Source: Oscillospiraceae bacterium (GTDB lineage: Bacteria > Bacillota > Clostridia > Oscillospirales > Oscillospiraceae). Taken from it: DNA of 19,958 bases. Where the stretch lies: assembly GCA_902802215.1 (NCBI GenBank), contig CADCLH010000008.1, positions 1 to 19,958 on the forward strand. The letters are read 5' to 3'. Position 1 is the stretch's first letter, and each line of letters opens with the position of its first letter. Shown piece by piece: positions 1 to 5,332 of the stretch. The position numbers and the translations under genes are program-made. The notes under the pieces were generated by a model. That model was not told where the DNA came from. It did not search any database and worked only from the letters and a program-made list of their open reading frames with translations.

Positions 1-387
1 AGAGAGCAGGAGCATGACGCCGGACGCGATGAGCGTGAACAGCAGGGCGATCGCGACGTAACCGGCCGCGCAGGCGAGGCCTGCGGTCATCACCAGAAAG
101 ATCGCGGAGATGTCCCGCGCCTTCCCCGCAGCGCTGCGAAAGCGCACCAGCGAGAAGGCGCCCGCCACGGCGATGCCGGTGCCCACGTTGCCGTTGACCA
201 TCAGGATCACCGTGGTGACGATGATCGGCAGCACGACCAGAGAGATCAGAAAACTGCGGGTGGCGCTGCTTTCGCGTCCCAGCGCAAGAGCCGCGATGAC
301 GCCGCAGAGCCCGGCAAAGAGCAGGCAGAGCAGATATTGGCCGACCGAGAAGCTCCCGGTCAGGATCGAGCTAAAGATTGACGACAT
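1..387 (-). CDS. DUF4956 family membrane protein (partial, C-terminus cut by window edge)
   Basis: Reading the minus strand from ATG at 387 gives an open frame of 129 codons that runs off the left edge. It begins MSSIFSSILTGSFSVGQYLL and contains about four hydrophobic helices. The central motif VNGNVGTGIAVAGAFSLVRF followed by RSAAGKARDISAIFLVMTAG is the signature of DUF4956, a family of unknown function seen beside VTC-domain polyphosphate polymerases. The start overlaps the end of the upstream VTC gene by 17 bases in another frame, so the two are probably translationally coupled. By association it may help move, shelter or regulate polyphosphate or its polymerase at the membrane; this is inference. 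Family assignment is confident, function is not. Confidence 0.85.
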   Translation of the reverse strand, partial: MSSIFSSILTGSFSVGQYLLCLLFAGLCGVIAALALGRESSATRSFLISLVVLPIIVTTVILMVNGNVGTGIAVAGAFSLVRFRSAAGKARDISAIFLVMTAGLACAAGYVAIALLFTLIASGVMLLLS

Positions 388-1114
388 GTCTTTTTCCTCC
401 TTCTATGATGACAACCGGGCGGTTTTTCTTTTCCAGCGTCCGCAGATAGGCTTCTCCGTATTTGGAAAAGCTGCCCGGCAGGATGCCCTCCGCGTCCAGC
501 GCGTCCGCCAGCCACAGCGGCATGGCGCCCGCCGTCTTGATTTCGAGCAGCACCGTGTTCTTCGGCAGCAGCGCAGTCCCGGCGGAGCCGCGGTCGAGGC
601 GCAGCTCGTTTTCGCGGCAGCGGATGTTCCGGTCGAAGGTCAGGCGGAGGTCGGGGTGCGCTTCGTCGAACCAGGCCTCGCGCTCGCAGGCGATCAGCAT
701 CGCGCCTTTCGGTCTTCCGTAGAGCTCCATCGCCCAGTCGAGCTCCGACATGATCTGGCTTTCGAAGGGCTTGATCCCCATGCGCAGATAGCGCTCCGCT
801 TCCGTGAGCGTCATGGCCGCGCGGCGCTTGTACACCACGCCGCCGAACTTTTTCTTGAGCTCGAGAAACACGGTGGAATCCGCCTTGGCCGTTCCGTAGC
901 TGCGCAGGCGGAGCTTCTCCTTGTAGTCCGCCGCCTCGATGGAGCTGCGGATGATGCGCCTGTCGGGGGTGTCCAGATAGAGGCTCAGCACCGTGCTGCG
1001 GCCGTATTCGTCCGGCCTCAGCTGCGCGCCGATCCTTTGAAACAGCGCCTCCTGCTGCGCCTCGGAGAGAAGATACTTCTTCTCGATCCGCTTGAAAACA
1101 CAGGTCGCGTCCAT
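371..1114 (-). CDS. VTC-domain polyphosphate polymerase-like protein
   Basis: A 247-residue soluble protein with the layout of the VTC domain, the catalytic tunnel fold of yeast Vtc4 that makes polyphosphate from ATP. Visible landmarks are FKRIEKKYLL (residues 7-16), the strand SLYLDT (44-49), the basic run KEKLRLR (65-71), FLELKKK (83-89), a YKRR strand near 95-98, a later LLEIKT strand and the closing FSKYGEAYL. These charged strands are where VTC proteins bind nucleotide, phosphate and metal. Length fits a stand-alone bacterial VTC domain. The start at 1114 is preceded by AAGGAGGTC (1122-1130). It is followed by a DUF4956 gene, a recurring pairing. Polymerase activity is inferred from family membership. 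Confidence 0.85.
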   Translation of the reverse strand: MDATCVFKRIEKKYLLSEAQQEALFQRIGAQLRPDEYGRSTVLSLYLDTPDRRIIRSSIEAADYKEKLRLRSYGTAKADSTVFLELKKKFGGVVYKRRAAMTLTEAERYLRMGIKPFESQIMSELDWAMELYGRPKGAMLIACEREAWFDEAHPDLRLTFDRNIRCRENELRLDRGSAGTALLPKNTVLLEIKTAGAMPLWLADALDAEGILPGSFSKYGEAYLRTLEKKNRPVVIIEGGKRHVVNL

Positions 1115-1118
1115 TTTC

Positions 1119-1149
1119 GATGACCTCCTTCCTCGTTTCTGAGGTCATC
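1119..1149 (-). promoter_or_regulatory. Perfect 9-bp inverted repeat covering the VTC gene ribosome binding site
   Basis: GATGACCTC (1119-1127) and GAGGTCATC (1141-1149) are perfect inverted copies separated by 13 bases. On the minus strand the second arm contains the GAGGTC part of the Shine-Dalgarno sequence AAGGAGGTC (1122-1130), so a folded mRNA would hide the start of the VTC gene. A TATGAT hexamer (1147-1152) overlaps the far arm. If it is the -10 box, no good -35 is visible at normal spacing, and the repeat would act as a DNA operator rather than an RNA hairpin. Both readings imply control of the VTC/DUF4956 pair. Confidence 0.5.
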
Positions 1150-1202
1150 ATAGCGACTCAAACTAAATCCAACTTTAAAGAAAACAAAAAATCCCTCTGA
1201 GC

Positions 1203-1223
1203 AAAAACGCTCAAGCGGGAGCG
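1203..1223 (-). terminator. Short hairpin with T-tract, second of two tandem terminators
   Basis: On the minus strand CGCTC, a 6-base loop and GAGCG are followed directly by TTTTT (1203-1207). It lies just downstream of the large palindrome at 1228-1266 and could catch read-through from the DUF308 gene before the VTC gene. The stem is only 5 bp, so it is a weak call alone. Confidence 0.45.
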
Positions 1224-1227
1224 CGCA

Positions 1228-1266
1228 AAAGGATACCGGTCAGGTAAAGCCTGACCGGTATCCTTT
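1228..1266 (-). terminator. Perfect 17-bp stem hairpin, transcription terminator
   Basis: AAAGGATACCGGTCAGG (1228-1244), a 5-base loop and the exact inverse complement (1250-1266) form a perfect stem-loop. On the minus strand it follows the stop codon of the DUF308 gene by 15 bases and ends in CCTTTT, a short T-run. It is the likely end of the operon that begins at 3466. Confidence 0.75.
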
Positions 1267-1281
1267 CGGCAAAACGGGTCC

Positions 1282-1824
1282 TCACTGGATATAGACGATG
1301 GCGGTCTTGCGGAACGCGGAGACCAGCTGCACGCAGGCGGAATAGAAGAGCGTGGCGGCGTAGAGATACGACAGGCTCGCCGTCGAGCGGAGGAACAGTC
1401 CGGCGACCACCGCCAGCACCGCGACGGTGAGATTGGCGATCCCGCCCAGAAGGCTCCACTTCCAGGAGGGGGAGGCGTAGCGCTTCGCCTCGAGGGCGCG
1501 CAGCACGCCCATGGCTCCGGAAAACGCGTGCACGCCGAGCAGGTACACGACGAGGAACAGCTTCGGATCGTCGGCCGTCGTCAGGCTGAACACCCCGAGA
1601 TCGGTCACGATGATCCCGATGAACAGGATGGACTTGCCGCCGACCATGTGCCGCGCCATGGTGAAGTAGTAGAGCAGCGTGCGAACGCCGTAGGCGGTCA
1701 GCGAGACGGAGACGATGAGCGCGACAATGTAAAAGCCGTCCTCCGGGTCGGCGACCAGGAAGCAGGCGCACAGGAGCATCAGCAGGGCCAGCAGCACCTT
1801 TTTGACGCGCTTCATGCTAGTCAT
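1282..1824 (-). CDS. DUF308/HdeD-like integral membrane protein
   Basis: A 180-residue protein that is almost entirely hydrophobic helices with short charged turns, in the repeated two-helix pattern of DUF308 (HdeD-like) proteins; the clearest helices are near residues 10-25, 30-55, 63-80, 88-108, 122-146 and 150-170. HdeD in enterobacteria is linked to acid resistance, but Bacillota members have no established role. The start at 1824 was chosen because GGGGAGGGAG lies 8 bases upstream; a second in-frame ATG at 1815 is possible. The start overlaps the end of the DUF6765 gene by 8 bases, so it is the last gene of a coupled operon, followed by hairpins at 1203-1266. The family call rests on the helix pattern rather than on an invariant motif. 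Confidence 0.6.
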   Translation of the reverse strand: MTSMKRVKKVLLALLMLLCACFLVADPEDGFYIVALIVSVSLTAYGVRTLLYYFTMARHMVGGKSILFIGIIVTDLGVFSLTTADDPKLFLVVYLLGVHAFSGAMGVLRALEAKRYASPSWKWSLLGGIANLTVAVLAVVAGLFLRSTASLSYLYAATLFYSACVQLVSAFRKTAIVYIQ

Positions 1825-2977
1825 GCGTTCTCCCTCCCCTCTGCGCCTCGACGAGCTTGACGAAATCCCGGATGCCCCGGAAGCCCTTCTTGTCGAAATC
1901 CACCGAGAAACCGGCAAGCAGATTCCCGGATTTGAAGATCTTGTTTGTGACCATGCTCTTCTGCGCCATCGCGGCGAGGAAAAAGCGGCCGAGGAAGGTG
2001 TCGTCCTTCTCCCTCTTCGACGCCCGCCGGTATTCCGCCTGATAGCGCCCGAGGTCGAAGTCCTCGATCTCGCGGCCGGAGATCGCCTCGCCCAGCGCCT
2101 TCCAGTCCGCGCAGGCGTCCGGCTGCCGCTTTTCGAGGATGCGCCGGATCTCCGCGCCCCAGGGCGCGGGGGTCTCCATGTCGTATTGTCCCGTCTCAAA
2201 GACGGGGACGTCGCCGCGCAGGTATCGCAGGGCGTAGATCATCTGGCAGAAGGCGTAGCTGTAATCGACGGGGTTGTTCTTGACGATCTCCTCATAATCG
2301 CCCCAGGCGGGCAGATAGCGGTAGCAAATGAAGCTGTAGTCCGGCAGGTGCCCCGCGCGCCCGTGGCCGAGGTTCATGATGGAGTTCTCGCTGCTCTGGA
2401 AGATGCTGCCGTTGTAGACGCCCCTGTCCACGTCGTCGGGGCTGCCGGGGCTGTGGTGAAAGGCGACGGGCCGCTCGCTTCCGTCCGGAAGGAGCTCGTA
2501 AAACCAGTAGGTGGTGTTGTTGACGACCAGCGAGGGCGTGCCCGCGAAATAGCGGTGCGCCCAGGTGTCGGCCAGAACGTGCATGGCAATGCCCGCCGCT
2601 TGCAGACTGCCGCCCCGGGCAAGCTCCACCGTGTCCTTGAGCAGCGCCCCGTTCGGGCCGCAAATCAGCCTGACCTTGTTCTTGTAGAGTCTGGACGCCT
2701 TCTTCACCGGCGCGTACAGATCGCCGGGCAGGAAGTGGAAGGAGGCCCAGATGCGCGTGATATCCTGAAGGCCGACGGGATCGGTCCGCGCGTTCATCAG
2801 CTCGAGCTGGAGCTGGGTCGTCGCGGCGGAGAGCGGAGCCTTGAGGCCGGACAGCAGCGTGCGCGAACAGCAGTCCACAAACTGCGCGCTGTAGCAGATC
2901 TCCATGCTGTCCTCATGGGAATACCCGGCGAGAACGGCCGCGCAGTAGGTGGCGTAGTAATGAAAATCCATCTGCAT
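1817..2977 (-). CDS. DUF6765 family protein with His/Asp-rich motifs
   Basis: A 386-residue protein beginning MQMDFHYYATY, with no signal peptide or membrane helix. The opening, the YSAQFVD segment (29-35), HVLADTWAHRYFAG (133-146) and HGRAGHLPDY (205-214) are features I recognise from DUF6765. The spaced H133-D137-H141 and H205-H210-D213 residues, with H6 and H21, look like a metal site, and the helical HxxxDxxxH pattern recalls zinc-dependent phospholipase C-like folds; that link is inference. No substrate is known. It starts 3 bases after the stop of the upstream membrane protein and overlaps the next gene by 8 bases, so all three are co-transcribed and the soluble protein may work with the two membrane partners. 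Confidence 0.7.
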   Translation of the reverse strand: MQMDFHYYATYCAAVLAGYSHEDSMEICYSAQFVDCCSRTLLSGLKAPLSAATTQLQLELMNARTDPVGLQDITRIWASFHFLPGDLYAPVKKASRLYKNKVRLICGPNGALLKDTVELARGGSLQAAGIAMHVLADTWAHRYFAGTPSLVVNNTTYWFYELLPDGSERPVAFHHSPGSPDDVDRGVYNGSIFQSSENSIMNLGHGRAGHLPDYSFICYRYLPAWGDYEEIVKNNPVDYSYAFCQMIYALRYLRGDVPVFETGQYDMETPAPWGAEIRRILEKRQPDACADWKALGEAISGREIEDFDLGRYQAEYRRASKREKDDTFLGRFFLAAMAQKSMVTNKIFKSGNLLAGFSVDFDKKGFRGIRDFVKLVEAQRGGRTHD

Positions 2978-2980
2978 GGC

Positions 2981-3466
2981 TCAGCCCTCCGACATGGCGC
3001 GCAGCTTCCGGACGCGCAGCACGGTGACGATCAGCTCGGCCAGCAGGACCGTCGAGCTCAGATCGACCAGCACGGAGACCACGTAATCCAGCCCGGACTG
3101 TTCGGGAACACCGTTCTTCACAATATAATAGACCCCGAGCAAATCGCCGATGATGTTGACGAGCACGATCAGGGCCGCGAGAATGAGATATCCGTTCTTC
3201 TGCCTGCGCCCCATGCCCTCGGCCCGGGCCCTGCGCCCGATCTTCAGGCGAATGCCCAGATCCGCGAGCACGAACAGGGCCACAATGACGACGACAGCGA
3301 GCTTTATATACGGGAGCAGTTCCGGCTCGACCTGCGTATCCAGGCCGGTAAAGAGACCCGTCCGGAAATACAGCAGGCTTTTGACAACGCTCCACACGCC
3401 GAAGAGGATGACGCCGGTCCCGAGCGTGACAAGCGTCACCTGACTTCGCCTCAGTTTCTTTTCCAT
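2981..3466 (-). CDS. Uncharacterised four-helix membrane protein
   Basis: A 161-residue protein I do not recognise. It has four likely membrane helices, at about residues 11-30, 53-74, 92-115 and 127-150, with a basic cytoplasmic loop between helices 2 and 3 (RLKIGRRARAEGMGRRQKN) and basic ends, predicting both termini in the cytoplasm. The start at 3466 is preceded by AGGGGGGAAGAC. It is the first gene after the extended -10 promoter at 3511-3539 and leads the DUF6765 operon with a 3-base gap to the next gene. The ORF is real by position, ribosome binding site and coupling; function is open. Confidence 0.7.
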   Translation of the reverse strand: MEKKLRRSQVTLVTLGTGVILFGVWSVVKSLLYFRTGLFTGLDTQVEPELLPYIKLAVVVIVALFVLADLGIRLKIGRRARAEGMGRRQKNGYLILAALIVLVNIIGDLLGVYYIVKNGVPEQSGLDYVVSVLVDLSSTVLLAELIVTVLRVRKLRAMSEG

Positions 3467-3510
3467 GTCTTCCCCCCTCGGTCATCGACCTTTGACGGAA
3501 TATGTGTTTT

Positions 3511-3539
3511 ATTCTACCACGGCGGGCACGCAAAAACAA
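3511..3539 (-). promoter_or_regulatory. Sigma-A-type promoter for the DUF6765 operon
   Basis: On the minus strand TTGTTT (-35, 3534-3539), a 17-base spacer and TAGAAT (-10, 3511-3516) preceded by TGG (extended -10). Transcription would start near 3504, giving a leader of about 38 bases before the ATG at 3466. Confidence 0.6.
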
Positions 3540-3628
3540 CTCGCCGCGGCGTTTTTTCAACATCCTGCGGGACGGTGGCCCGGCCCTCGTGCAAGGGGAA
3601 AATTATTACAAAAAAATGTCAGATTGGC

Positions 3629-3657
3629 TTGCTTTCTTTTCCCAAAAGGAGTAATAT
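3629..3657 (+). promoter_or_regulatory. Sigma-A-type promoter for the motor/exopolysaccharide operon
   Basis: TTGCTT (-35, 3629-3634), a 17-base spacer and TAATAT (-10, 3652-3657), preceded by an A/T-rich stretch (3599-3617) that could act as an UP element. Start near 3664 gives a GC-rich leader of about 94 bases before the first gene. I see no recognised riboswitch in the leader. It lies back to back with the minus-strand promoter at 3511-3539. Confidence 0.6.
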
Positions 3658-3746
3658 ATAGAATAGATGTTTGCGCTCCGAACGGCGCGCGGCCTTTCCG
3701 GATGGTCCTCTTCCGCTGTCTCGGCACCGGAAGTACTATATGATAC

Positions 3747-3753
3747 AGGTGAT
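3747..3753 (+). promoter_or_regulatory. Ribosome binding site that sets the start of the MotA-EAL gene
   Basis: AGGTGAT lies 4 bases before the ATG at 3758. An earlier in-frame ATG at 3740 has only a weak GGAAG upstream, and the ATG at 3758 starts directly at the first membrane helix (MRRLIYMLVV), so 3758 is preferred. Confidence 0.55.
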
Positions 3754-3757
3754 CGTT

Positions 3758-5332
3758 ATGCGAAGACTGATTTACATGCTCGTTGTTTTCATCCTGATCG
3801 GCGGCATTATCCTGACTGCCTATGCGCCGGATGATGTCTCCACGGTGTTTATCGTGCTGATGGAGGTCATCATTTTTGCCGGGGTGGTGCTCGGCGTCTT
3901 TCCGGTATTGCAGTTCTACCGCGCCTTCGAGCTCGGACTTGAAAACATCGAACGGGCGCTGGAGGTACAGACGAGCTCCACCTGGTCGGTCATGGTGCAG
4001 ATCGAGGACTTCTTCCACCAGCGCGTGATGGATGAGATCTTCCACGACTATCAGGAGAAGGTCCAGATCCAGCGGGAGTCCGGCCAGGTGCTGACCGATA
4101 TCGAGGACTATATCAACGAGGACGTGCTGGCCCTTCGGAGCTGGCAGAACGTCGTGTCGCAGATCCCCAGCACGCTGACGGGCCTCGGCATTCTGGGCAC
4201 CTTCATCGGCCTGCTCATCGGTATCCGCGGCATCGGCTTCAGCTCGGTCGATATCGCGCTGACCAGCGTGCAGACCCTGCTGTCCGGTATTCAGGTCGCC
4301 TTCTACACCTCCATTGCAGGCATGATCCTCTCTCTGATTTTCAATATCACCTACCGGATCTCCTGGAATATGCTGCGGAGGAATCTGGGGCTTTTTATCG
4401 ATGAGTTCCACAAAAACGTCATCCCGCCGGTGGGCGACCAGATCCGCTTCCGCGACCAGAAGCAGGTCAAGCAGATCACGGAGCTGCTCGAGCGGCTGCC
4501 GAAGAATCAGGGCTTCTCCGCCGCGGGCGGACAGATCGGCAGCGGCGCGCCCGCTCAGTCCCCCGGGAATGAGCAGATCCTGATGCCGCAGATCCTCGAC
4601 GGTCTGCGCAACGGGGAGTTTATCTTCCATTTGCAGTCCAAATTCGATCTGAACACGCGCAAGCTGATCGGCGGCGAAGCGCTGGTGCGCTGGAATCACG
4701 GAAAGCTCGGCACCGTTTCGCCCTCCGTGTTCATCCCGCTGCTTGAGAGCAACGGCTATATCACCAAGCTCGATCAGTATATCTGGGAGAGCGTCTGCGC
4801 CACCATCCGGCGGTGGATCGACAACGGCATACGCCCGGTCCCCCTGGCCATCAACGCCACCAAGACCGACGTTCTCGCCATGGATATCGCCACCTTCTTC
4901 GAGGAAATGATCAAAAAGTACCGCATCCCGCCGCGCTGTCTGGAGATCGAGATCGCGGAAAACGCCTATCTCCAGTCTCCGCGCTCCGTCCTCGAGGCGG
5001 AGGCCCGGCTGCGTCAGGCCGGCTTCCGGGTCATTGTGGACGGCTTCAACGGCGACTACATCTCCCTCAGCGCCATCGAATCCCTGTCGGCGGATGTGCT
5101 CAAGCTGGACCTGCGCCGCTTCGACGGCAGACAGAATCAGGGCGCGCTCAACGCGGTGTTCGAGCAGGCCAGGAATCTGAATATGCTTGTGGCGGTCGAG
5201 GGCATCGAGAGCATGGAGCAGCTTTCCATGCTGCGCAAATGCGGCTGTTCGGAGGGTCAGGGCTTTTACCTGTCCAAGCCGATCACCCTGGAAGAGTTTG
5301 AAAAACAGATCGCAGGGGGGCGGGATAAATGA
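3758..5332 (+). CDS. MotA/TolQ/ExbB-type ion channel subunit fused to a cytoplasmic EAL domain
   Basis: A 524-residue fusion. Residues 1-225 are a MotA/TolQ/ExbB-like module: helices near 5-22 and 28-50, a cytoplasmic segment of about 80 residues, then GILGTFIGLLIGIRG (144-158) and LSGIQVAFYTSIAGMILSL (175-193), the two pore-lining helices of proton-channel A subunits with conserved T148 and T184. A linker (about 240-275) leads to an EAL domain (about 276-518), the cyclic-di-GMP phosphodiesterase or receptor fold. It has the EAL motif at 307-309 (EALVRW) and retains N366, E398, E401, D428, K449, E481 and Q501. The usual DDFGTGYSS loop is DGFNGDYIS, losing the second metal-binding Asp (G429) and loop 6. 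It overlaps the next gene by 4 bases (ATGA), as expected for stator A/B subunits. Channel fold and EAL are confident; phosphodiesterase activity is doubtful. Confidence 0.85.
   Translation: MRRLIYMLVVFILIGGIILTAYAPDDVSTVFIVLMEVIIFAGVVLGVFPVLQFYRAFELGLENIERALEVQTSSTWSVMVQIEDFFHQRVMDEIFHDYQEKVQIQRESGQVLTDIEDYINEDVLALRSWQNVVSQIPSTLTGLGILGTFIGLLIGIRGIGFSSVDIALTSVQTLLSGIQVAFYTSIAGMILSLIFNITYRISWNMLRRNLGLFIDEFHKNVIPPVGDQIRFRDQKQVKQITELLERLPKNQGFSAAGGQIGSGAPAQSPGNEQILMPQILDGLRNGEFIFHLQSKFDLNTRKLIGGEALVRWNHGKLGTVSPSVFIPLLESNGYITKLDQYIWESVCATIRRWIDNGIRPVPLAINATKTDVLAMDIATFFEEMIKKYRIPPRCLEIEIAENAYLQSPRSVLEAEARLRQAGFRVIVDGFNGDYISLSAIESLSADVLKLDLRRFDGRQNQGALNAVFEQARNLNMLVAVEGIESMEQLSMLRKCGCSEGQGFYLSKPITLEEFEKQIAGGRDK

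Noticed and set aside
110..1123. Plus-strand open frame of 337 codons at the left edge
   Set aside because: Antisense to the DUF4956 and VTC genes, both of which have family motifs and good start signals.
3542..3551. CGCCGCGGCG palindrome followed by a T-run, considered as a terminator or operator
   Set aside because: A loop-less 10-base palindrome cannot form a useful hairpin, and such G/C palindromes are common by chance in GC-rich DNA; no gene ends just upstream of it on the plus strand.
1802..3661. Long open frame on the plus strand (619 codons) opposite the DUF6765 operon
   Set aside because: It is antisense to three genes with recognisable domains or coupling, is rich in Arg, Gln, His and Asp with no domain pattern, and arises from GC-biased third positions.
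3664..3757. Leader of the motor operon considered as a c-di-GMP riboswitch because of the EAL domain
   Set aside because: About 94 bases without the conserved GEMM-type core or matching stems that I could find.
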